Shown here piece by piece: positions 1 to 6,130 of a stretch of DNA of 12,943 bases. The notes beneath the pieces were generated by a model that worked only from the letters and a program-made list of their open reading frames with translations, did not search any database and had not been told where the DNA came from. Source of the stretch: JBBRUG01 sp038247995 (GTDB lineage Bacteria > Chloroflexota > Chloroflexia > Chloroflexales > Chloroflexaceae); NCBI GenBank assembly GCA_038247995.1, contig JBBRUG010000163.1:1-12943 (forward strand), read 5' to 3'. The position numbers and the translations under genes were made by a program. The first letter of the stretch is position 1, and each line of letters starts with the position of its first letter.

Positions 1-35
1 CGACTGCCGACTGCCGACTGACGACTGACGACTGA
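1..35. repeat. Heptanucleotide tandem repeat, five units
   Basis: Five direct 7-bp units: cgactgc twice (1-14), then cgactga three times (15-35). The array may continue upstream of the window edge. The unit change places stop codons in all three forward frames (19-21, 26-28, 33-35), so nothing translated from upstream can read through into the ORF that follows. Heptamer arrays of this sort resemble the short tandemly repeated repetitive sequences known from cyanobacterial genomes; that comparison is by form only. A second heptamer array of different sequence lies at 10674-10701. Confidence 0.85.
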
Positions 36-55
36 GCTCAAGCCAACCGGGGATC

Positions 56-298
56 GTGCTGATCGGGAGCGGGGCGCTGGCAGGGCTACTGGTGCTGGCC
101 CGGACCGTTGCTCCGCTTGCTGGTAATCGGCTCCGGCAGATCGGCAGCGGGGTCACCCTTGGCGTCGTCGCAGCGCTGATCGGGACAAGCGGCATTTATG
201 TGCTTCAGATCGCCGCGGTGTTCATGGCCTGCGCGGCGCTGGCCCTGGTGAGCCTGGCGGTGGCGCACACGCCGGGGGCGGCGCGGACGGCGGATTGA
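56..298 (+). CDS. Short hydrophobic ORF, possible C-terminal remnant of a membrane protein
   Basis: An 80-residue ORF starting GTG, made of two or three hydrophobic stretches (about residues 3-20, 31-50 and 51-70) and ending in a polar tail, as in the last helices of a multi-pass transporter. The family is not recognised. Only a weak purine run (cgggga, 48-53) precedes the GTG at short spacing. The heptamer array just upstream closes all three frames, so the ORF cannot be continuous with a gene entering from the left. It is therefore either a small membrane protein or the 3' end of a decayed transporter gene. I lean slightly to a remnant because it looks like the C-terminus of something longer. 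Confidence 0.35.
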   Translation: MLIGSGALAGLLVLARTVAPLAGNRLRQIGSGVTLGVVAALIGTSGIYVLQIAAVFMACAALALVSLAVAHTPGAARTAD

Positions 299-460
299 CG
301 GACGACGCACCACCGAAACCGTGTAAGGCTGAAGCGGCGCTATCTGCAGCTTCGATGCACGGCCAAGGATGCACCGAGGAGCACTGCTTCGGCCCTCCAT
401 GCACCCGCCCATGCCCCTACCCCACGCGCTTACCTCATGCCCTGCGCCTGCCTCGCCCGC

Positions 461-480
461 TTATCCACACCTTTTCCACA
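461..480 (+). promoter_or_regulatory. Two tandem DnaA boxes upstream of the nrdJ promoter
   Basis: Positions 461-469 read TTATCCACA, a perfect match to the consensus DnaA box. Positions 472-480 read TTTTCCACA, which fits the relaxed form TTWTNCACA. Both have the same orientation, are separated by 2 bp, and end 23 bp before the -35 element at 504. DnaA binding upstream of nrdAB is established in Escherichia coli, where it links dNTP synthesis to replication. The same role here is inferred from position. Confidence 0.6.
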
Positions 481-503
481 TCTGTTAAACAAAAAACCCC
501 TTC

Positions 504-533
504 TTGACACCCGCGCAACACTTGTGCTACACT
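504..533 (+). promoter_or_regulatory. Likely main nrdJ promoter (extended -10)
   Basis: Perfect -35 TTGACA (504-509), 18-bp spacer, and -10 TACACT (528-533) preceded by TG at 525-526, giving the extended -10 form TGnTACACT. Transcription would begin near 540 and leave a leader of about 200 nt before the ATG at 740. The adjacent DnaA boxes support regulated expression. Confidence 0.6.
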
Positions 534-548
534 ACGCGAGCAATTGAG

Positions 549-575
549 TTGACTACATTTAGTTCTCTATATAAT
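549..575 (+). promoter_or_regulatory. Possible second nrdJ promoter
   Basis: TTGACT (549-554) and a perfect TATAAT (570-575), but with a short 15-bp spacer. It lies inside the leader of the better upstream promoter and could be a secondary start. Support is the -10 hexamer and the local AT richness only. Confidence 0.3.
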
Positions 576-739
576 CATTCTGCCACAAGATGTAGCAACT
601 TCAACGCATAACGGCCCCCGCGCCCAGTTCCACATTTCACAAACCCACCCTACTTTATTGTTTACAAGCTGGGCGCTCGAATGGCGCACATTCCGGCCTG
701 TAAATATATTCGTGTGCCGTGCATAGTAAGGAGAAACCA

Positions 740-2332
740 ATGACCATTGACGTCGCCGCGCCACCTGCGGCGCTCAGCGAGATCGCCCGGACGGTGTTAA
801 AGAAGCGCTACTTGATCAAAGATGATCACGGGAACGTTGTTGAGACGCCGGAGACGATGTTTCGCCGGGTTGCCGATACGATCGCCGCTATCGAGAGGCG
901 CTACGGCGCGAAGCCCAAGCAGGTGCATGCCTGGTCGGATCGCTTCTACCACCTGATGACCCAGGGCCTCTTCGAGCCGAACAGCCCGACGCTGATGAAC
1001 GCCGGGCGCCCGCTCGGGCAACTCAGTGCATGTTTCGCCGCCGGCACAATGATTGAAACGATTACTGGCCCTCAGCCAATTGAGATGATCGAGGTCGGTA
1101 CGCCCGTTCTGACGCACGAGAATCGCTACCGGCCCGTAATCGAGACGATGCAGCGCACTGGGAAGCTTTACAGAGTGAAGGTTGATAAACTGCCGGCTGT
1201 CTACGTCACTCAGGAGCATCCCTTCCTGACCACCGATGGCTGGGTTTGCGTCAAGGATTTACAGCCCAAGCAGCACTTTGTTCAGATCGGTCTGCCAGAG
1301 GTAACCAGTGAGCCAGTAGTGATGAATTTTGATGGCCATGTCGAAGATGGATGGGTGTATGCTCGGTTGGAGGGCATCAGCCCCCGCTCGCAGCGCCGTT
1401 ATGCTCAGCGTGATGCAATCTCCCGTCAGGTGTTACCTATCCGCGATGGGGTTGTTGTTGACGAGGATATTGCCTGGATGCTGGGGTTGTATCTGGCCGA
1501 GGGCAGTATTTCAGCTGGCTATGATATTCGTTTTACGCTTTCGTGGGACGAGGAAGAAACTGCTTCACGGCTTGCCGCTATTCTGGAGGGCAAGCTTGGC
1601 TTGCCGGCACGCGTGCTCCGCCAGACGCAACCCGAAGGGCGGCGCGGCGAGGGATGGACAAGCGTGCGCCTGCACAGCAAGCAGTTGGCGCAGTGGCTGA
1701 TCGAACATGTTGGCGTCGGATTCGAGCAGAAGCGGCTTCCCAACGGGACGTATCAACTGACGCCGGAGATCCGCGCCGCGCTCCTGCAGGGTGTTGCCGA
1801 CGGCGACGGGACACCGATTAACGGCGCGCAGATCAGAATCACGCTCTGTAATGAAGTACTCGTTCGCCAACTTTTCACGCTGGCATATAGCCTGGGTTAC
1901 TACCCCACCCTGCGTGCGGAACGTATGCCGACGCTAGGCAATGTGCAACCCTGGTCAATGGCCTATGGCACAACGCACAATGTTGGTATGGTTCGCGACG
2001 GCGCATACCGGGTGCTTGAGGTGACGCCGCTCGCTGAAGAGGCTGTGGTCTACAACTTCGAAGTCGAAGAAGATCACACCTATGTGGCGAACCAGATGGT
2101 CGTCCATAACTGCTTCGTGCTCCCTGTCGGCGACGACCTGGGCAGCATTTATGAGACGTTGAAGCACCAGGCGCTGATCCACCAGAGCGGCGGCGGCACC
2201 GGCTTCAGCTTCTCGCAGATCCGCCCGCGCAACGACGTGGTGCGCTCCACCATGGGCGTCGCCAGCGGGCCGGTCAGCTTCATGGAAGTGTATAACCATT
2301 CCACCGAGGCGATTAAGCAGGGCGGCACGCGT
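740..2332 (+). CDS. nrdJ: nrdJ exon 1: N-terminal region, first redox cysteine and intein 1
   Basis: Encodes precursor residues 1-531. The extein part begins MTIDVAAPP and has the class II N-terminal segment, with SPTLMNAGRPLGQLSA leading to the redox Cys of CFVLPVGDDLGS. It then runs through HQSGGGTGFSFSQIRP to KQGGTR. The exon ends on a codon boundary (CGT, Arg) at T2332, the U of the splice-site U-G pair. The exon's last seven bases (2326-2332) double as the P1 substrate strand for intron 1. Confidence 0.85.
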
Positions 2333-5300
2333 GACCTGAGAGGGTAACGGCGCGTGTAAAATCTCGCGAATTGCTGGGACGCCCTGATAGCTCTCTTGCC
2401 ACAACGTAGCCGGCAACGGCAGGCGTGACGGCTTGAAAAGTAGAGAGATTGGGTAATCAGCAGCCGAGCCGCTCGGGTGACTGAGTGGCGGGTTCAGAGA
2501 CTACCGAACACTTGTACAATCAGCTCGCCTGTGCTACAATCCGGTTGCGGATAAAAGCACGGAGGCTGTGCAATGGACAAGCAAGTAGGGCCCGATGCGG
2601 GGCAACCCCGCCGGGCGGCGCGAGACAGAGCGTTTCGAAGATATTCGCACATTACGCTCTGATGATAGAGTCCGACCTCGCACCGAAAGGGCGAGAGCCA
2701 GGCAGAAATGACCTGGCCCCGCGCAAGCGGAGTAACAAGCCAGCGTGGCGCGAACATGGGCATTCTGCGGTGTGATCACCCGGATGTCTTGCACTTTATT
2801 ACAGCCAAGACCGATACGTCGCGGATTACGAACTTTAATATCAGCGTGGCGATCACCGACACGTTTATGCGTGCGGTGGAAGCCGACGATTACTACGACC
2901 TCGTGAGTCCGCGCACCGGCGAGGCCCAGATCGCCAGCCGCGAAGGGTTGCACCATCCCGAAACCGGCGAGGAACTAGTTGCCCCGGGTGAGCCGCTGCG
3001 GCTGAAGGCGCGTCTGGTCTTCGACCTGATCGTGCGCTGCGCCCATGCCACCGGCGAGCCGGGCCTGTTCTTCATCGACCGGGCCAACGAGTATAACCCG
3101 GTGCCCCAGTTGGGTGAGTATGAGGCGACCAATCCGTTAAACCTAGCGGCCTGATCGAGCGATCGGTCAGGAAAACCCTGAATATCGGAGGAAGCCCGAT
3201 GGGGTCACTCCGACGCATAGCCCGCAAGGGAAGGCGCGAGAGAGCGACAAAGGGCATCTCATACGTGAGATGGTGATGCGCTCCGACCTGCACGTATAGC
3301 TGAAGGTGCAGAGTGCGGCAGAAATGACCGCACCCCTCCGCAACCGGAGTGGTAACAACCGTGGTGGTGAACAGCCTCTACTGGCCTACGATGTTTGTCT
3401 GGCCGCCGGTTCCCGTGTGCTGACGGAACACGGCTACATTCCGATTGAGGAACTAGTTGGCACTCAAACGCAGATCGCTTCGGTAGTCGATGGCAAGCTG
3501 ATCTATCAAAGGCCGCTGAAAGTATTCAGCAACGGCGTAAAGGAGACCTATAAGCTTGAGTTGGCCGACCGGCGCACGCTGACGCTTACCGGCAACCATC
3601 AGGTTCTTACCGAGCGCGGATGGGTTCGTACCGACGAACTGCAACTCACCGACAAGGTGAAAATCAATTCGCACATCGGCAGTCAAAACGCGGCGCTGGA
3701 ACTTGATGCTGAGTATTATATGCTCGGCTGGCTTATCGGCGATGGATGGTTTACCTCCAGCCGAACCTTTGGCTTCGTCTTTGGCTGTGATGAAGATGCC
3801 GAATCGGAAGAGTTGGTCACCGACTTCATTCGCTCCCGCTACGATGTCGGTTATGTCCAGGAGCAACCCAACGGCGTACGCTGTCTGCATATCGACAGTC
3901 AGCGCGTGAAGCACGACTTCATTGCCAGGTACGGTATTACTCCCGCACGGGCAACCTTGAAGCGCGTACCCAGTGTCGTTTTTACTGCCTCTGAACAGCA
4001 ACGCCGCTCGTTCCTGGCCGGTCTGTTTGCAGCCGACGGCAGCGCTAAAACCAACCGCCCAAACGTACAACTCGCATCGAGTTCGTTCGATCTCCTGCGT
4101 GATGTACAACTCCTCCTCGATAGTCTGGGGATCTACAGTTGGGTTGGCTACTATGCAATGATCGAGCGCCACGATCAAGGCATCCTGAGCGTCAATGGCG
4201 TCGCGTTGAATACGTTTGCTGAACTCGTCGGTTTTGGCCTGGCGCACGAGAAGCAGCAGCGCCTGTTGACAAAACTCCACGACCGCCAGCGACGGCACAA
4301 CAATCCGGATGCAGTTGGTATTCGCTCACTAAGCCTGGACGGCGAGTGCGAAGTGTTCGATATTTCGCTTCCCGAACACCATCACTTCATCGCTGAAGGT
4401 ATGGTCGTTCACAACTGCAACCTGGGCTCGATCAACCTGGGCAAGTTTGTCACCGAAGACAAAGCGATCGATTGGGCGCAATTGCGCGAGGCGGTGCATG
4501 CCAGCACGCGCTTCCTCGACAATGTGATCGACGCCAACCATTATCCGTTGCCGCAGATCCAGGAACTGAGCGAGAAAATCCGCCGGATCGGGCTGGGTGT
4601 AATGGGCTGGGCCGATCTGTTGGTGAAGCTGAGCGTGCCCTACAACTCGGCCGAGGGCGTGGAGCTTGGCCGCAACGTGATGCGCTTCGTAGACGAAGAG
4701 AGCAAGGTTGCTTCCGAGCAGTTAGCCGCCGAGCGCGGCGCCTTCCCCGAGTGGGAGCGCAGCATCTGGGGGCCGGACGCCACCTGCGCCCGGCGCGCCG
4801 ATGGCAGCCGCATCCGCCCCGAGCGCAAACTGCGCAATTGTAATGTCACAACGGTAGCGCCCACCGGCACGATCAGCATGATCGCCGGCTGTTCGTCGGG
4901 CATCGAGCCGCTCTTTGCAATTGCCTTCTGGCGCTATCAGGCCGAGGCGCGTATGCTCGACATCAACCAGGACTTTGTGGCCCAGGCCCAGCGCGAGGGT
5001 TGGTACAGCGCGGCACTGATGGAGCGCATCGCCGACAGCGGCCACATCCACCATCCCGGCGTACCTGCCGAGGTGCAGCGCGTCTGGGTGACGGCGCACG
5101 ACATTCAGCCTGAATGGCACGTCCGCATGCAGGGCGCGTTCCAGGATCATACCGACAGCGCGATCAGCAAGACGATCAACTTCTCGCACGAGGCCACGCC
5201 GGAGCAGGTGCGCGAGGCGTATCAACTGGCGTTCAGCCTGGGCTGCAAGGGGATCACGGTGTACCGTGACGGCTCGCGGGCCAATCAGGTGCTGTCTACC

Positions 5301-5960
5301 GGTTCGACGAGTGAGCCGGGGAAAGCTGCCGAAACGCCTGTCGCTGAAGCGCCCGCCACGCAGCATGCACCGACACCGGTTGCCGAAGCGCCCAGCGCCG
5401 CACTGATGCCGCGCAACGTACCGGCTGAAGGGCTGCCGAGCCACTCGTACCCGGTAACCACGCCGATGGGCAAGTTGCGGCTGTTCGTGACCGAACTTGA
5501 GAATGGCACGCCGTTCGAAGTATTCGCGATCATCGGGCGGGCCGGCAGCGATGTGATGGCCTTCACCGAGGCGATTGGGCGGCTGATCTCGCTGGGGCTG
5601 CGCTGCGGTATTCCGGCGCACCTGATTGCCGAGCAACTGCGCGGCATCGGCGGATCGCGTAGCGCGGGCTTTGGCCCGGATCGAGTGCGCTCGGTGCCCG
5701 ACGCGATCGGCAAGGTGCTCCAGGAGCACTATGTAAACGACACGCCAGCGGCACGGACGCAGAGCCGCCGGACTGAGGCGCAACCCAACGGCAACGGCAA
5801 TGGCAACGATCATATCGCCCCGCGCCAGAGCTATGTGGAACTGGTGGCGCACACCGAAGTGCTCTCGGCGGGCGAGATTTGCCCCGATTGCCAGAATGCT
5901 ACGTTGATGAACGAAGAAGGTTGCCGCAAGTGCCATACGTGCGGTTATAGCGAGTGCTAA
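740..5960 (+). CDS. nrdJ: Adenosylcobalamin-dependent (class II) ribonucleotide reductase, with two group I introns and two inteins
   Basis: Reduces ribonucleotides to deoxyribonucleotides in the cytoplasm by a B12-initiated radical mechanism. The coding sequence is join(740..2332, 2744..3137, 3364..5960), 1528 codons including the stop. The precursor has 1527 residues, with inteins at 98-457 and 674-1013; removing both leaves 827, normal for a long NrdJ. Mature Cys98 and Cys314 correspond to the redox pair, and Cys303 in NPCGE to the thiyl-radical residue. The Cys303-Cys314 spacing of 11 equals that of Cys322-Cys333 in Thermotoga maritima NrdJ. Further signatures are GGTRRGANMG, NCNVTTVAPTGTIS, a TSCPD domain (precursor about 1362-1460) and a C-terminal zinc ribbon. 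I chose the ATG at 740 because AAGGAGA (728-734) lies 5 nt upstream; an in-frame GTG at 719 lacks such a site. Without splicing, the gene would appear broken by stops at 2345-2347 and 3152-3154. The reading frame closes exactly at both splice junctions, so I regard it as functional. Confidence 0.93.
1031..2110 (+). mobile_element. Intein 1 (360 aa) with LAGLIDADG-type homing endonuclease domain
   Basis: In-frame protein insertion with every splicing block visible. It starts CFAAGTMIE (block A, nucleophile Cys1) and block B is YVTQEHPFLT with its His. The C-terminal blocks are VVYNFEVEEDHTYVANQ and MVVHN, with penultimate His and terminal Asn, followed by extein Cys+1. The central endonuclease has both LAGLIDADG-like helices: MLGLYLAEGS near intein residues 148-158 and LLQGVADGDG near 249-260. 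Each carries an acidic residue (Glu, Asp) where catalysis needs one. The Cys+1 is the first redox cysteine of the reductase. Splicing is predicted to be competent, and endonuclease activity is plausible but not provable by reading. Confidence 0.93.
2333..2743 (+). ncRNA. Group I self-splicing intron 1 (411 nt, no ORF) in nrdJ
   Basis: P1 pairs exon 2326-2331 with 2351-2356 (six Watson-Crick pairs), and U2332 wobbles with G2350 at the 5' splice site. The intron ends in G2743, and exon 2 restores Arg-Arg in GGTRRGANMG. P10 may use 2744-2746 with 2347-2349. Core: P3 2362-2368 with 2619-2625 (7 bp); P4 2372-2376 with 2458-2462; P6 2468-2474 with 2483-2489. P7 is G2497, bulged A2498 and 2499-2502 with 2669-2673; P8 is 2626-2632 with 2655-2661; J8/7 is 2662-2668. 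Classical P, Q, R and S sequences are visible (GAATTGCTGGGA, AATCAGCAGCC, GTTCAGAGACTA, GATAGAGTCC). There is an extended P5 region (about 2380-2457) and about 115 nt between P7 and P3', where subgroup IA introns carry P7.1/P7.2. No homing endonuclease is encoded, and an in-frame TAA lies at 2345-2347. Confidence 0.9.
2744..3137 (+). CDS. nrdJ: nrdJ exon 2: central barrel segment
   Basis: 394 nt encoding RGANMGILRCDHPDVLHF through GEPGLFFIDRANEYNP to EATNP, plus the first base of the next codon. It begins at CGT (Arg), restoring the conserved TRRGANMG run, and ends at T3137, which becomes base 1 of the TGT codon for the radical cysteine once exon 3 supplies GT. Nothing appears to be missing compared with class II reductases. 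In unspliced RNA this exon would have no start codon or ribosome binding site of its own. Confidence 0.85.
3138..3363 (+). ncRNA. Group I self-splicing intron 2 (226 nt, no ORF) in nrdJ
   Basis: Compact and fully foldable. P1 pairs exon 3134-3136 with 3147-3149, with U3137-G3146 wobble at the 5' splice site and intronic UA/UA pairs closing the loop. P2 is 3150-3158 with 3163-3171 under a GCGA tetraloop. P3 is short (3176-3179 with 3251-3254). P4 is 3185-3190 with 3208-3213; P5 is 3194-3197 with 3202-3205; P6 is 3214-3216 with 3234-3236, with a GCAA-capped hairpin inside. P7 is G3240, bulged A3241 and 3242-3246 with 3279-3284; P8 is 3255-3261 with 3266-3272. Three hairpins follow at 3288-3311, 3313-3333 and 3336-3349. 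The terminal G is G3363. Joining T3137 to G3364 recreates TGT, the radical cysteine of NPCGEQ. An in-frame TGA lies at 3152-3154. No endonuclease is encoded. Confidence 0.9.
3364..5960 (+). CDS. nrdJ: nrdJ exon 3: radical cysteine, second redox cysteine, intein 2, C-terminal barrel, TSCPD and zinc ribbon
   Basis: Begins with GT, the last two bases of the radical cysteine codon. It then encodes GEQPLLAYDV, intein 2, and CNLGSINLGKF with the second redox cysteine. Next come the C-terminal barrel with NCNVTTVAPTGTIS and SLGCKGITVYRDGSR, and an Ala/Pro/Thr-rich linker (about precursor 1305-1350) containing two copies of PVAEAP. A TSCPD domain follows, with FEVFAIIGRAGS and FTEAIGRLISLGLR, then a second linker with an Asn-Gly run near nucleotides 5785-5810. 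The tail has Cys at precursor 1502, 1505, 1516, 1519, 1522 and 1527, ending CGYSEC. Such C-terminal cysteines in class II enzymes are linked to re-reduction of the active-site disulfide. Confidence 0.88.
3396..4415 (+). mobile_element. Intein 2 (340 aa) with LAGLIDADG-type homing endonuclease domain
   Basis: Starts CLAAGSRVLTEHGYIP (block A, Cys1). Block B is LTLTGNHQVLTERGW (TxxH form), and the C-terminal blocks are CEVFDISLPEHHHFIAEG and MVVHN, followed by extein Cys+1. The endonuclease helices are MLGWLIGDGW (about intein residues 108-117) and FLAGLFAADGS (about 205-216), each with the catalytic-type Asp. The Cys+1 is the second redox cysteine of the reductase (YDVCNLGS). The C-terminal MVVHN is identical to that of intein 1, but the endonuclease regions differ widely, so this is not a recent copy. 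All residues needed for splicing are present. Confidence 0.93.
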
Positions 5961-6005
5961 ATCATCGGCTGTCGGTTCGATGCTGTCGAACCGACAGCCG
6001 ATGAT
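5961..6005 (+). terminator. Perfect 20-bp hairpin directly after nrdJ
   Basis: Left arm 5961-5980 and right arm 5986-6005 are exact reverse complements around a TGCTG loop. The hairpin starts on the base after the nrdJ TAA. No T-run follows (the next bases are gtgccgta), so it is not a textbook intrinsic terminator. It could stabilise the mRNA 3' end, stop transcription by another route, or be a short mobile palindrome. Confidence 0.5.
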
Positions 6006-6054
6006 GTGCCGTATGGATGAGGGAAAAAGCCCTTCAGGCAAATGCAACATCCAG

Positions 6055-6083
6055 TTTACATTCTGCGTCATGTATGATACGAT
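6055..6083 (+). promoter_or_regulatory. Promoter for the rsfS operon
   Basis: -35 TTTACA (6055-6060), 17-bp spacer and -10 TACGAT (6078-6083), with TG at 6075-6076 giving an extended -10. Transcription would start near 6090, about 40 nt before the rsfS start. Confidence 0.5.
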
Positions 6084-6130
6084 CACAGTACGTTTGTTAT
6101 GCTATTTCCGCTTAGGAGAGGAGCACGCAC

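Larger units (their letters stand above)
299..739 (+). other. Intergenic region upstream of nrdJ
   Basis: About 440 bp with no credible ORF. It contains two DnaA boxes, one good and one weaker sigma70-type promoter, and a leader of roughly 200 nt before the nrdJ start. I see no cobalamin riboswitch B12 box and no convincing pair of NrdR boxes. No clear terminator for the upstream ORF is visible. The part from about 481 onward is clearly more AT-rich than the flanking coding DNA. Confidence 0.6.

Noticed and set aside
86..412. 108-codon minus-strand ORF opposite the first ORF
   Set aside because: Arg/Pro/His-rich composition without domain features; no promoter or ribosome binding site.
560..715. 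NrdR boxes in the nrdJ leader (AT-rich sites near 566-573 and 702-715)
   Set aside because: Neither matches the 16-bp NrdR palindrome well, and they are far from the usual 31-32 bp centre-to-centre spacing.
534..739. Cobalamin riboswitch in the nrdJ leader
   Set aside because: No B12-box sequence or matching stem set is visible; the leader is AT-rich and largely unstructured by eye.
2485..2775. 96-codon plus-strand ORF within intron 1, considered as an intron-encoded endonuclease
   Set aside because: Contains no LAGLIDADG, GIY-YIG or HNH motif; it overlaps P7, P3' and P8 of the ribozyme core and runs into exon 2 out of frame.
2333..3363. nrdJ as a frameshifted or decayed pseudogene in three pieces
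   Set aside because: Both interruptions begin after U and end in G, pair with internal guide sequences, fold as complete group I cores, and their removal restores conserved codons exactly.
3453..4298. 281-codon ORF on the minus strand
   Set aside because: Lies antisense to intein 2, whose splicing and LAGLIDADG motifs are unmistakable on the plus strand.
4722..6086. 454-codon ORF on the minus strand
   Set aside because: Antisense shadow of the nrdJ C-terminal half caused by GC-rich codon bias; Arg/Ala/His-rich composition, no recognisable domain.
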